64,000 nucleotides of DNA from Pogonophryne albipinna (GCA_028583405.1 CM053249.1:39027259-39091258), one strand, 5' to 3'. Counted from the first letter of the stretch, positions 21,821-36,100 are shown. A program made the numbers and translations. Notes: a model not told the origin generated them from the sequence alone.

Positions 21821-24582
21821 TATCAATAAATGACATTTCCAAAACATTGAATGCCCAAAGCTGCATTAGAACTGCCCAAGTATAAGTGGTACCAAACAGA
21901 TACTGTTTAATTTTGCATTAAATCACGGAAGGATTTAAATAGGAAACCGTTTATATTCTGGTTGACTGTCAATTTGTAACCCAGCCCAGCACAATCTGTG
22001 GATGCAAAGAAAACACAAACTCTAAAATGTGGATGCTTCACAGACGTTTTCAACCCGGCATCTTTTCAATCAAGGTGGGCACCCAAGATAAGTGTCATCA
22101 CCTCAGGATGCGAGAACATTTGAAATATGGTCACAGCCTCCTCTTCTCTTACTGAGTGATCCCCGGAAAATAAGCCAGAGTTCACCTGAAACCTTTTGGA
22201 TCACTTCGTCAAAAATGTTAATATCATATAATTTTCAGCTGAAACATGTTTCTGTACGGTCACTGTCAACCAAACTCGAATCAGTCTATAATGAGGGGAC
22301 GTTTGTGCCAAGTTTTGAGAAAGTCCCTGAAGATGTCCCCTAATGAGAATGGGGCGAAACGTTGGACTGACACCTTTATGTGATAACCTCCCTTCATCTA
22401 CCAACAGCCTATAACATGCTCCACATTCCTGTAAAGATGCTTATTGTAACATTGATCAATATTTCCAGACTTCCCAAGACAGTTTCCCCGACACTGCTGC
22501 AAAACCTTCTTTAATGTTCTAATATTCTCTGAGCGCTGAGAACATTAGAGCACTCGCAGGCATCAGGTAATGTTCAGGGGGTGAGGAGGTGGAACAGGAA
22601 GGTTAACCTGCGATGAAAGAAGCAGAGTGATAATAGAGCTCACCGCATGCCCACAGATGATTAATACATCTCTCCTCTCCCATTTGATGTTCATTAACTC
22701 ACTGTCTGCCATAATGGCCTGAGCTCAAATGAAAGGGGAGGAAGGAGGACAAGTTCACGTTGGGCATCATTAGAATGAGAGAGGGAGCGGAGGAGGAGGA
22801 GTAGCGACGGAGAGATTTGAGGAAAGTGTGCTGATTAGTGCGGCATATTTCTACGTCTCCATCAGGCGCAGTATTACTTTCTTGCCCTGAAAAGGCCACA
22901 CAATGACAGGACACAGAAAAGTCTGTTGGACTTGCAGCTGGAGTTTATTGTCTGCAAAGTCTTGTTGAATAAATATTAGGTCCGACATGCATAGTGAAGT
23001 CATTTCGATAGTGAAAAGAGCTTGTTAGGCCGAGTGCAAAATGTCAAAGACCCAAGCCGTAAAAGCGGGTCTCCAATTTTTACATATTTTGTTCCTCGCA
23101 AAGCCGAGAGCGCCTGGAGGGAGCAGGCAGAGTCAGGTGGACTGGATAAAGAGAGGAGAGGCAGATACCACAGTGCATTTAGAGAGGCATAACACGTAGC
23201 ATCTCAGTTATGGTAACACTCTGGCAGAGATAAAAGCATCAGCCATTATGAATCCCTTTCTGCTTGTGCATAACGGCTGAAAAAAGATGGACACAGGCAG
23301 GCAATTGGATTTGGAGAGCTGCTGCAATGTATTTCAATCTATGTCAGCGCTAACCTTATACAATGGGAAACTATTGAATTGATAGAGAGCCTGAAAAAAA
23401 GAAAAAAGCCCATCCACTCGGACCCGGACTGATAAAGAACACAGGAAGCCCGTGGAGATGTAGTCATTATTCTGAAAGGATAGAAAATAAAGAGTGACAC
23501 ATTGGAACAGAGTGTTCAAGAGGTGGAGGACACAGCGTTCAAGAGATCCTGAGTGAATCATGTTGGTTAAAGCAGCCTTCCTTTCTCTTAACTGATTCTA
23601 TAAATTCACACACCACACGTCTCTGTCAGCTTTAAGCTTCAAACAAAATGTTCTGTTAAACATTCTTTGATTCCTAGAAAGTGATTTCAACACTGCAATG
23701 TCAGAAATGTCGATATTTTATATTGTAAATGGGATGTCATTATTTTTAGCAATACAGCAGCGTTCATATTTAATACTCTTCCGGCACCGTCTCATTCCCC
23801 TAAGTGCATCCCTACAGCTCCGCAGCGCTGCCAGAGGCATCATTATGTTATCAGCACCGCTAAATGGAGCTCTGTAGGAAGGGCTGGGTCCTAAGGATTC
23901 TGGGTAGGCAAAAGGCTGACCCTCATTGAGGTCGTCTTTACTGTAAAAGATTCAGACGTGGCTTGTCTTCATGCCGTTGCCCATTTATTTTTGAGGGCAC
24001 TTTTATCTTTGTTGAATAATAAATGGCACATGTTCACAGAGACTATGTGATGAAGACACAGCAGAGGGAGGACACGTTCACTTTGTGTTTCTAGTAACAA
24101 CACACCATCAGAGACAGCACAGGTTCAGCCAGGTTACTTTTACATCATGTTCTTCAGTTCCAGGTTGAGTTCCATTCTATTACCACAATAGTTAGGGTGT
24201 CTAATCTCAAATCAGATTCCAAGCAGTTTGCTCTGGTTATGATTTCACATAAGAACAATTTGGAAAAGGACTTATTTTGAAGATGTAAATGATGTGTCAT
24301 GCCAGTTGTGGTTCTAAATCCATTTTATGAGAGGGGTATATTTAATGCGGGACAAAAGAGACAGTGTTCAGTCAAGTTACAGCACAACGCTATACCTCAA
24401 ATTGTATTATCATTAAAGCTCTTTCTTTTGGAGGGGGGCCACATGGGGTCAAAGCTCCTGTGACAGGGGCACTGGCCACCGTTGCCCCCCCCCCCAGAAT
24501 CGCCCATGCATCATGCTCCTTACAGAGTTCAACATTGTTGGTTTGTGAAGACCTCAATTTCGGACAGTGTGCTCAAACCAGA
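21821..24582. other. No gene recognised
   Basis: Mostly ordinary composition. A near-perfect 32-nt palindrome centred on AGCGCT sits at 22,518-22,549. The words GAATGGGGCGAAACGTTGGA near 22,349 resemble the end of a dispersed fish repeat. Parts (22,650-22,900 and 23,770-23,930) have the non-repetitive look of possible conserved non-coding DNA, but this cannot be judged without alignment. Confidence 0.4.
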
Positions 24583-25104
24583 GGTGAAAAGTACATTTAG
24601 GTATTGTACTTAAGTACTTGTTTTGACATATTTGTACTTTTCTTGAGTATTGACATTGCTACTCGTACAACATTTGAGAGGCAAAAATCTTACTTTTTTG
24701 TTAATTTATTTAACACTTAAAAACATATGATATACTGATATTGTATGAATGCTGAACTGATAATCTACAGTGAATTTATAGTACCTTAATTTGGTCAAAC
24801 CCGACAAACTGCAATACTAAAATGCTCTTACGTAAAAAGAGAATAATAAAATAGGCATAATAATATAATACTGTGAAAGGATGCGATAATTCGTCTGTAT
24901 TTTATACTATTCCGAAGTGGGACATTGTTCATAATGAGCACTTTTACTTTTTCTACTTTAAGTACATTTTGATGTTAATACATTTGTACTTGTATTTGTA
25001 CATACGATTACAAATCAGTGTGTAACTTGTAATGGAGTATTTTAAGAGCTTTGTATTGGTACTTTTACTTGAGTAAAGGATCTGAGTAGTTCTTTTAACA
25101 GTGG
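24583..25104. mobile_element. TACTT/AAGTA-rich hAT-like repeat, third copy
   Basis: Begins near CAGAGGTGAAAAGTACATTT and ends near GAGTAGTTCTTTTAACAGTG. The interior is dense in GTACTTTTACTT and GAGTA. Flanking GCTCAAAC and GCTAAACC could be a worn 8-bp target duplication. Confidence 0.5.
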
Positions 25105-25489
25105 CTAAACCAGAAGAAGCAGCAATGGCAGCAGCAGCATTTAGCTGTTGATAGTTGTGTTTGTTTGCGTTGTGTTGACAGATATTCTCTCCAGTCTCTG
25201 TTGGCTAACTGTTTACCGCGCTAAAACCAGCCAGGTGTTGTTAGCTGTAACCTGTGGCAGGCTTACGCGAGCTGGTCCAGTACTGTATACATCAGTGGAC
25301 ATTTTTAAACATTTATGAGGTTTTATATTTTATATTGTCGCATCGACTCAGTTGTCTTGTGTCTTATCTGTCAGAGAGAAACCTTTGACCTCGTCTATTG
25401 GCCTGGTCAAATGTTGTATTTTGCAGCATGCCACTTTTAAAGTTCTTGGCAAATGATCTGAGGAGAATTTCTTGTTGTTTGTTTTGAAC

Positions 25490-25570
25490 TGTGATGTGTC
25501 CTTTTGTGAAGCGCTTTGAGTGTTATATGAAAAGTGCTAAATAAAGCTTTATTATTATTACATTATTATA
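25490..25570 (+). mobile_element. LINE 3' tail
   Basis: GAAGCGCTTTGAGTGTTATA, then GTGCTAAATAAAGC and (ATT)n, is a typical teleost LINE terminus. Confidence 0.6.
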
Positions 25571-26858
<1,288 letters not shown>

Positions 26859-27052
26859 TTATAGTATGGAAGGACATAGCTAAGTATTGTAGTATTGTAT
26901 TGTATTTAGGTTAAATATCGAAAGAAACAATTAATAAGCATATATAGGTTAAATTATATGAAAGCAGCAAAAAAGCAGCTCCTGAAGGCAGTTTTATTAT
27001 CTCTTAGATTTACAAGCTAACTATATAATAAAATATATTCAGGCTGTTTGGT

Positions 27053-29560
27053 CAACACATTCTCACTCCCAACTCGTACTATAGTGACGTTATGTCAGGA
27101 TCCCTTGGCGTCACGATCAAACGCAGTGGGGGCCCTTTAGCGTCAATATTCAACTATCAGGGCGTCCCATTGACTTGCAAAGAGCTCCCTGAACGTTGGT
27201 AATAGACGAGTTGGGATCGCGGAGAAATGCTCTCCCCAGATCCATTCTCACAGTGTTTATCAACCTTTTTCTAACTCAATATCAAGCCACACTTATTGTT
27301 TTTACTTCTTTATTTTAATTGTATAATGTAGGACTTTTGTTGCCGTCAGTTACGGGGAGAGTAAGTGCTCAGAATACTGAAATCTGTATTGTTTCATCGT
27401 TTTTTACTTCTAATTTTGTATTCTTTTCTAAACCACACACTGTTATTTACTCAACAATAACACACAATTATCCTTGTGTTTATTTATTTGTTTGATTGTA
27501 TAATGTCAGACTTTTGGAGTCCGTCAGGACCGAGGGTCGGAGCAGCTCATAGTTGCTTTAGAGAATTTTACACCCGGAAGTAAGTTATCTCTCCGCTTTG
27601 CTTGACAAACCCCGTGATTAGTCCTCAAGCTCTGTGATTGGATGTTGGAGTGGCAGTGCGCCAAGGTTACGCAGAGCATCAAACAGCCCTTTGAAATGGA
27701 ATGACGCCCATCCACGGCACACTATAGAGTGGTGAAGTCACGCCCATCTACTTCCGCCCCATGGGACCTTATTTCTGAAAAATTATGTATTGAAGTCAAT
27801 GGAGAGAGAAAACGTATCTTTCGATCCCTTTTGAATTGTGCCATGAATTACACATATGATGTTTGTCAATCTTAAAAAATCATTTCCATATCAAAAAAGT
27901 CAGTTTGTCTTAAAACTGTTGAAAAAAATATGCAACTAGAAAGACTACAAATCCCAGAGTCGCGTACATTAACGTTACACATTACACTCGTGTTACTCAC
28001 CGAAACCTTGTAAAGCCGGTCCTGCATGCTGGCTCTTACGGAACCGACTAACTCTCCTTGTGTGTATGTACAGTTCTCAACATTGCCAGACTTGGAGTGA
28101 TTTTTCACCTTTTAATACTTTTCGCCTCTTTCTGAAAGAAAGAGGTGAAATATGCTAACGTGACGGCCATCTTGGTGTTGGTGACGTATGCAAGACCAGA
28201 GTTGTAGTTCATTGAGCGCTTCACACAAACAAATGTGTTACTTCACAGTTTTACGACACTTCTTTTTTTTTTTACTTTAAATTGACAAACATCATATGTG
28301 TAATTCGTTGCACAATTTAAACGGGATCAAAAGATAATCTTTCTCTCTCCATTGACTTCAATACATGATTTTTCCAAAATAAGGTCCCATGGAGGTCCCC
28401 CGGAAGGGGAGGGACTTCCCCACTCTATCCAAAACTGGGAATTGTAGTTTTAAAAGACGTTTTCGTATTTCCCACAATTAGAAGTTGACAGTATTAAACT
28501 GTGTACATCCCTGGAGGTTTAGGGGATAGGAAACACATTGGTGTTATCAAATTTAAAACATATAATTAATAAATGGATGAAAATTGCTTGTGTCCATAAT
28601 GGCCAGCATTAAGATATACCCACATGATTAATATCTTTGGACATCCAGCACTAAACTGTTTTATTGTAGAGATCACTTACAGTATCTTCTTGATATTTTC
28701 TATTCTATTATATCAATGATCTTCTACTTTCCCCCTATGAAAGTATGTACTCTTAATATTTTTATGTATTCATCAAATATAACATATTCAACCAAAAAAT
28801 TCAATAACGTGCTTTAACCACTAGGTGTTGTGGGTCAAAAAAATTGTCAAGTTTACAGTGTTAACACAATCAAATATACTGTTGTTTAGTTTATGATGGA
28901 TGTATTTTGTTATCCACACATATATTGTTTTGATATTTGTAACACCAAACCGACAGAAAAGATGGTCTTAACATGACCCAGTGGTCTAGTTAATAAAAAA
29001 TATATTATCAAACATAATATTAAAATGAACTCTTATTTTGAAAATACAGCTTCCTGTGTTCGAATGAGCTGCTCCGACCTCGGTCCTGACGGACTCCAAA
29101 AGTCTGACATTATACAATCAAACAAATAAATAAACACAAGGATAATTGTGTGTTATTGTTGAGTAAATAACAGTGTGTGGTTTAGAAAAGAATACAAAAT
29201 TAGAAGTAAAAAACGATGAAACAATACAGATTTCAGTATTCTGAGCCCCTACTCTCCCCTTAACTGACGGCAACAAAAGTCCTACATTATTCAATTAAAA
29301 TAAAGAAGTAAAAACAATAAGTGTGGCTTGATATTGAGTAAGAAAAAGGTTGATAAACGCTGTGAGAATGGATCTGCGGAGAGCATTTCGCCGCGATCCC
29401 AACTCGTCTATTACCAACGTTCAGGGAGCTCTATGCAAGTCAATGGGACGCCCTGATAGTTGAAAATTGACGCTAAAGGGCCCCCACTGCGTTTGATAGT
29501 GATGCCAAGGGATCCTGACATAACGTCACTATAGTACGAGTTGGGAGTGAGAATGTGTTG
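27053..29560. mobile_element. Fold-back DNA element with ~500-bp terminal inverted repeats
   Basis: 27,053-27,550 is repeated inverted at 29,064-29,560 with few differences. The outer ends read CAACACATTCTCACTCCCAA. A 7-bp match GTTTGGT flanks it (27,046-27,052 and 29,561-29,567), consistent with a target duplication. The arms carry no coding sequence. A second inverted-repeat element lies inside at about 27,721-28,430. No transposase is present, so the superfamily is unassigned; long inverted ends are seen in MULE-like and fold-back elements. Confidence 0.85.
27721..28430. mobile_element. Inner inverted-repeat element within the fold-back
   Basis: The arm at about 27,725-27,885 matches the reverse complement of about 28,266-28,427. 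Shared words include CATGGGACCTTATTT, TGTATTGAAGTCAATGGAGA and AATTACACATATGATGTTTG. Between the arms a short hairpin (TCGCCTCTTTCTGAAAGAAAGAGGTGA) sits at about 28,120-28,148. Confidence 0.75.
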
Positions 29561-30513
29561 GTTTGGTTCAAAGGGGCAGTAGAGTGATTTAGTATTGTAT
29601 TTTTATAGAGTTGGCACTCTCACAAGAGACCGCTTTAAAAAAAGAAATCAATGCAACACAGGCTGAGATATCCTGAAGCCTCTAGTCTCCGGCAGCATAT
29701 GTTATACCCTGAAACTGAAGCGTTAACTTTAATTAAATGTATTATGTCAACAGATTTCACATAACTGTATAAATTAGCCTTTGAACAAAAGAGCAACACT
29801 TTTATCAGTGAGGTTATCATCTCTAAATGCGTCAGCTGGGTCTGAAGACTAAAACATGCCCGGAGGTTTACTTTATTTTAATCCCTATTTCCTGTGTGAA
29901 ATCAATGTCGTTTTGGGTTAAACTTGAAGCTCTAGGGTTCTTTCAAGGCAGGGGTGGGAGGGGATGGGTATTTGGGGAGTTAACTTAATGAAGGGAAAAC
30001 ACTGCTTCAACTGCAACATTGTATGATTGTATCCGTCCTTCAAAAAATATGTTAAATCAAAAGTGTGAGGTGTGTAGTGAGAAAGGGTTGCCCACATGTT
30101 ATGTGTTCTGATCAGCAGCATGCCCCCCCCCCCCCCCCCCCCCCTTCAGCAGAACACAGTGTTCAGTCTGCAGCTCCCTCACACGTCTCCTGAACATCAG
30201 TAAGCCTACAGAGCAGGGTATGGATTTGAGTCCAAGGCACGGGATTATATGCCTATGTTTCTTCTTTCATCTCATCTGCCAGTCTGTCAGGAAGCTGTCT
30301 GCTCTTTCCAAGCTGCCAGCCACCCCCCCGACCACCCGATGTGCATATCAGTGTGCGTTGGTGAGGGATTGTAGATCTGACAGGCTTGCCAGTAACTCTA
30401 CTTTAATTACTTACTTTCATGTATAAGTTCTTGGAAGTCTGGTAACCTTGTTATGTTAAATAAATTGTCAACAGCAATGAAGACTCTGAGAATCCTGATA
30501 GACTGAGCTATGA
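29561..30513. other. No gene recognised; 22-base C run
   Basis: Contains a C homopolymer at 30,123-30,144. No supportable gene. Confidence 0.5.
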
Positions 30514-30540
30514 GGGGCCGTGTAGGCCAACATTCAAACT

Positions 30541-30810
30541 AACCTTGCACACACACTATTGAAAACATCTGGCCTTGCACACACACTACTGAAATACTCT
30601 CACATTCACTGGTGAACACCTCACACACACACTACTGAAAATTAAACCTCACGCACATACTACTGAAAATTAACCTCACACACACACAACTGAAAATTAA
30701 ACCTCACGCACATACTACTGAAAATTAACCTCACACACACACAACTGAAAATTAAACCTCACGCACATACTACTGAAAATTAACCTCACACACACACAAC
30801 TGAACATTAA

Positions 30811-30864
<54 letters not shown>

Positions 30865-31030
30865 TTGAAATACTCTCACATTCACTACTGAACACCTCGC
30901 ATACACAACTGAAAATTAAACCTAACACACACGCAACTGAAAATTAACCTCACCACATGCTACTGAAATACTCTCACATGCACTACTGAAAACCTTACAC
31001 ACAAACACACACACTCTTGAAAACAATTTA
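30541..31030. repeat. ~60-bp minisatellite with internal (CA)n
   Basis: Units read ACTACTGAAAATTAACCTCA then CACACACACAACTGAAAATT and AAACCTCACGCACAT. A CA run lies at about 30,812-30,862. Its inverted counterpart is at 46,040-46,315. Confidence 0.88.
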
Positions 31031-31604
31031 CTGAAAGGTTCTCAGTAGGGAATGTGCATGTGTTTCACCTATGTGTGTGAGGGGGATTCTTGCTGTAATG
31101 GAAGTCATTGTAATGAAACGGAAGTAACAAAGAACAATGCTGCAGTGATACAGTAGGTGGCGATAATTCTCCTCTACTCTGTTTGGAAGTCGCCATTAAA
31201 GAAGAAGAATAAAACAGATGGTCCAATTCAGCATGGATTTATAGAGAAACGGCACCGCAGCCGTAGGCTGGACCCTGGACCGAGCAGTCTACAAACTGAG
31301 ACGGTCTGGTCTATGGAGGTGTTCTTGTTTACATCACCTGGCACAGCTCGTGAGGTAGTCTAGCAACCCGCTAGCAACATGCACAGCTGCAATAAGCTAA
31401 CAAGCTAACTAAACCAAAATTGAGCCAGAACCTTTCCTTTTTTCTTTTACAATTTATTGAAGTGATTGATATTTCAGGCTGAGAGGACAATGGCCAGTTA
31501 AATATGGTTGATTAAGTAAATATAGGAGTAACATATGTACTCCAGCCTGATCCAAATAAGGGCAAAGAAGCGGGCCCTGATGCAACCGAGCTGTAAGCTC
31601 CAGA
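31031..31604. other. Body of outermost element, non-coding
   Basis: Includes GGTGGCGATAATTCTC and CGCCATTAAAGAAGAAGAA, a style often seen in fish transposon interiors. No gene. Confidence 0.4.
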
Positions 31605-31775
31605 GCTAGCTGCAGTGGCGGAGCTGTGGGGTGGCCGTGGCCACCCCCAGCTGAATCCTGCCCCCCCCCGAGAGTGAGAGGTGACAAGGGGAGCACGTCT
31701 GTAACCCGACACCGTTGCAATGAATCGACATCTGATCAATCATGGCTTTGATACGGCCACTAGTGCAGTTGAAGA

Positions 31776-31861
31776 GATGTCGGCGAAAAGACAGTTTCAG
31801 TCCGGCGCAAGCAAGAGGGGAAAGAAACAAAACATGAAGAAACTAGAGCATCACTCGAGGG
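31776..31861 (+). pseudogene. Possible N-terminal exon of the split hAT transposase
   Basis: An open stretch reads MSAKRQFQSGASKRGKKQNM then KKLEHH. A Lys/Arg-rich start of the form KRxxxSGxxKRxxK is common at the N-terminus of one branch of fish hAT transposases, the ZMYM-like group. It is followed by no recognisable core. With the proline/glutamate-rich piece at 43,261-43,345 it may be all that remains of the transposase. Low confidence. Confidence 0.3.
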
Positions 31862-32207
31862 TGGGTTATTGTATGAGTCAAATGTACAACTTGCAAATGT
31901 TGTATAAGTCAAATGTCAAACTTTTGCCAATTGCCATCAGCTGCAAATCACAACATGAAGAAGGCAGTCTCTGCATAGCATATAGGCTAATGGGGATGCA
32001 GTTATTTCCAGCATTCTTTATTTACCATTCATTCAAGTATGTTATGCCTTTTATCTGCTAATGTACAGGAGGAAGAGTGATAAACTGTATGTCTAGTTGG
32101 CTTACATAACAGTTAAAGTTTACAGCCTAAAAAACATAGAGCATTTTTCCCCTTTTATTCATTTTTATGTCAATTTGCACATTTCATGGTGATGCTCAGC
32201 CTCTCCC

Positions 32208-34240
32208 TTAACCTCTTAAGCCCTGAGCCTGTTTTTCAGGTTTCAGGCTCGAAAATGCCACTAACACAACAAAGACTATATCTTCACTTCTAAAAGGGGT
32301 AAATTAATCATCTTTTCTCTCAAAGCAAGGTTACATCTGTGAGTTGGATGTAGAAGTGTCAGAATCAATATAGATGTTTTTATTTTAAAGTAAATTCAGA
32401 TGGAACATAGTAAAAACATGTAAATTCTAATGTCCGCCTAAAAAAAAAACATTACTTATAGTAAAAACCACCCTTGAATGATGGGTTAGTAGACTAAAAG
32501 CTTTAGGAATCCAAACTATAACATATAATAAGTACCCTGTATCAAGATTGATGCAAAACAAGTTAAATTTGACATTTTTAGAGAGGTTTAGAAAAATAAA
32601 GTCCAGGCGGACTCACCTCTGGGTAATTTGGGAACCATCAGTTCCATTTGAACTTTTTCACTGTAAAAATCATTTTATTACTTTGAATTTTCACTATAGG
32701 TATCCATCCAAATACAACTGTTAAAAAATATATATATATATATATATATATAAGAACATACTCTGTTATCCTCTTAGGCAAGGCAAGGCAAGTTTATTTA
32801 TATAGCACTTATAGGCCCCACGGACCGAAATCGCGTCATTTGCAGGAAACAACGTCTAAGGAACCTTACTATTTAATAAACTATGAATATTTTATATCCA
32901 TATAACGGGAAAAAACTCATTTAACTGATCTTTTTCATTTATTTTTTCAAAAGAAACACAATGCTAACAGTGAGCATCTGAATTAGCCCCGAGCTAAAAA
33001 TGCTAACCTATTACTGCACCGAAAATCACTCCTAGCTCCCTTATTACTTATCCTAGCTGCACATCCAACACATCGTTTTTGATCGTAAAGACACAGAATC
33101 TAACGGTGCCCACCTCAACACTGAAAGATACAAACTTGCGACGTTATCAACAAAAACGTACATCAAAACAAGTGGAGCTAGGTACTAGCATGCGCTAGGC
33201 TAATGGCTTACCTTCCTCTTTGCCTGGTCTAAACTGGTCTTCAATGGCATTAAAACGATAAAAACGATGATGTAGTTAATCCATAGGTTAATATCCAATG
33301 TGGCTGTGTCTCCTTTGAAATGTTCTGATAATCTATAAGCAATAAAACTGCAATTCCGTTATCTGCTGTCCGCTCTGTGCTCCGTGTGCTCCGTGCGCTC
33401 TGGGTCCTGCTGCAATGCCTGCTGTGAGTAGTAAACAATAAATGAAGCCGCCTGCGTAAAGTACTTAAACTGGCTGGCATTCTTTATACTTTACGCAGGA
33501 CCATATCTCTGGAACCCATTGGTCGATTCGTGTGATTTACACCTTTTTCTTAACCATCAGAACCAATAGAATCGATGGGCAGTTCCCAAATCAACGTAAA
33601 AATTACCATAGCGGACGTAATAGAGAAGCGAACAAAGCATATCTGAAAGTGCACGCCTGGACAGCAAAATTTTATACCCAGTATATTGCCATAAATATGA
33701 TGAAGGATTATCAGTCAAAATTTCTACGTGACACAAAAACATTGGATTAACCTTGAGCGGTGTTTTTATTCCGTTGAACACAACTTTTGATCACAAATCA
33801 AAAAAGGTAAGACGAAATTATTGTAATATTTTTTAAACCGGATGTTGTTTACGTTCTCTTTTCTGGCTGATAGCTCCGCAATTCGGGGGCGTACAGTGAT
33901 GATATTATATGTCTGGAATCTGTGGAGTCTCAGCTTTAAATCGTATATCTTGTTTGTGCAGTTACGATAAGTAATAAGGGCATTTCTACCGTGAGTGCTG
34001 TGCAAAATCCGTTAGCATTAGTTAGCATTTTTTCGCTCCATGCTAATTCAAAGGCTTGGTATTACTCTTGTGTTTCTTTTAGCTAAAAATGGTTCACATT
34101 GTCAGTTAGCGGAGTTTCTTAGCGTTAAAAGGGTATGGAACATTAATAGTTTCAGAAATGTTAAGAAGCCCTGAGACATAGTCTCGTAAAAAAACTGTGA
34201 GGGGGGTCCACTGGGGGGACCCTCGGGCTTAAGAGGTTAA
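32208..34240. mobile_element. piggyBac-like element with TTAA duplication
   Basis: TTAA at 32,208-32,211 and 34,237-34,240 brackets 2,025 bp whose ends are inverted: CCTCTTAAGCCC on the left is exact on the right. TTAA plus ends starting CC is the piggyBac pattern. The interior has a (TA)n run (32,728-32,752), a LINE-tail-like piece near 32,775-32,815 and a perfect 13-bp hairpin (33,451-33,463 with 33,487-33,499). No transposase frame is recognised, so it is non-autonomous. Confidence 0.75.
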
Positions 34241-34344
34241 CTCCTAACAGTCATCATCATGTCAACCACAACACAGATAAATACTGATAGAAATGTGTGT
34301 GTAGTTGTTGATACATTGCTGACAGAGGGAACTACATTTGAATA

Positions 34345-35331
34345 CTTTTGGACCTGTCTGCTGCATTCGACACGGTGAATCATCAGATCCTCCTTCGCAC
34401 TCTCCAAGAACTTGGAGTTTCAGGCTCTGCACTTTCCCTCCTCACCTCATACCTCAAAGACCGTACCTACAGGGTTACTTGGAGAGGGTCGGAGTCCGAC
34501 CCTTGTCAATTAACTACAGGGGTCCCTCAGGGCTCTGTTCTTGGTCCCCTCCTCTTCTCCTTGTACACAAACTCGCTCGGATCAGTCATTAGCCCGCATG
34601 GTTTTTCATACCACTGCTACGCTGACGACACCCAATTAATTCTGTCCTTTCCCCGCTCAGAGACCCAGGTTGTCGCACGCATCTCTGCTTGTCTAGCTGA
34701 CATCTCTAAGTGGATGTCTGCTCACCACCTCAAGCTCAACCTTGACAAGACTGAACTGCTTTTCCTTCCGGGAAAAGATTGTCCCACTATTGACCTGACA
34801 ATCAACATCGGCACCTCTGTTGTTTCCCCGACTCAGACTGCAAGGAATCTGGGTGTGATCCTAGATAACAACCTGTCCTTCACTGCAAACATCGCTGCAA
34901 CAACCCGCTGCTGCAGATACACGCTTTACAACATCAGGAGGATACGTCCCCAACTGACCCAGAAAGCGACGCAGCTTCTGGTCCAGGCTCTCGTCATCTC
35001 ACGCCTAGACTACTGCAACTCCCTCCTGGCTGGTCTACCTGCGTGTGCCATCCGACCTCTGCAGCTCATCCAGAATGCAGCTGCTCGTCTGGTTTTCAAC
35101 CTTCCTAAATTCTCCCACACCACGCCGCTCCTCCGCTCCTTTCACTGGCTTCCGGTAACTGCTAGAAACCACTTCAAGACAATGGTACTTGCGTACCATG
35201 CTGCGAATGGATCTGGCCCTTCCTACATCCAGGACATGGTTAAACTGTACACCCCAGCATGTGCACTCCGCTCCGCATCAGCCAAACGGCTCGCTGCACC
35301 CGCACTGCGAGGGGGACCCAAGTTCCCATCA
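34345..35331 (+). pseudogene. L2 LINE ORF2 C-terminal half, open
   Basis: About 329 residues stay open without a stop. Motifs in order are [34 protein letters not shown], the catalytic [40 protein letters not shown], then the post-polymerase block [29 protein letters not shown] and [12 protein letters not shown]. The endonuclease and fingers are missing, and the end is cut by the inserted element at 35,332, after which the frame runs about ten more codons into it. The lack of stops suggests a fairly recent copy compared with the one at 5,360. Confidence 0.92.
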
Positions 35332-35949
35332 GTAGTTATATTCATCCCGCTTTCGTCACATTAGTATGCATAAAAAGTGACAGGTGACACGCCCCCAATT
35401 ATGCAAATGATCTAAGTCACGCCTCCCATTGTTCGAGACCCTTTGATGTGATTGGGTACAATCATGTTAATGAGCTAAGTCCCGCCTCCCTTTGTTCGAG
35501 ATCCTTTGATGGGCTTTATAACAGGTAGGTGTGAAAAGCCCCCCTGTGTAGTGCCTTTGTTGTCTAATTCTTTGATGTGTTGATTAAGGCAGTCTCTTTG
35601 AAGTTATGTTGTCTGGCCCCTGTACCCTCAGACCCCTTTGTTGTCTAATTCTTTGATGTATTGATTAAGGCAGTCTCTTTGAAGTTATGTTGTCTGTCCC
35701 CTCACACCCCTTGTAGTCTAAGCCTTTGATGTGAGTTGTTATAACAGGTAGGTGTGAAAAGCCCCCCTGTGTAGTGCTTTTTGTTGTCTAATTCTTTGAT
35801 GTGTTGATTAAGGCAGTCTCTTTGAAGTTATGCTGTCTGCCCCCTGTCCCCTCAGAGTTGACTAATCTAATTAGCCTTTGATGTTTTGCCCTTTGATGTG
35901 AGGTGTTATAACAGGCAGGTGTGATTTCACACTGGTGTGTTATAAGCCT
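35332..35949. repeat. Left terminal inverted repeat, 618 bp, with subrepeats
   Basis: Near-identical to the reverse complement of 41,426-42,270. It contains three copies of a block with TTGATTAAGGCAGTCTCTTT then GAAGTTATG (ends near 35,610, 35,696 and 35,831). TCTAATTCTTTGATG and TAACAGGTAGGTGTGAAAAG recur between them. Confidence 0.9.
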
Positions 35950-35954
35950 CTCCA

Positions 35955-36100
35955 GGGGGAGACTCCTCTTCCCATGGAGGTTTATCTGGGGGATCCCTAA
36001 AAGTTATGCTTACCAGACCAAAAATCAAAAAAGGTTGTGATGCGTGTGAAAGGGGTTACACAAAACGCATCACAGCCTTTTTGGCAGTGGAGTCTCCCCC
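35955..36100. repeat. Large hairpin next to left inverted end
   Basis: The outer arms GGGGGAGACTCC (35,955-35,966) and GGAGTCTCCCCC (36,089-36,100) are exact complements. The inner arms 36,027-36,045 and 36,065-36,082 (AAGGTTGTGATGCGT against ACGCATCACAGCCTT) pair with one mismatch around a 19-nt loop. The two stems are separated by a bulge. It has no counterpart at the right end. Confidence 0.75.
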
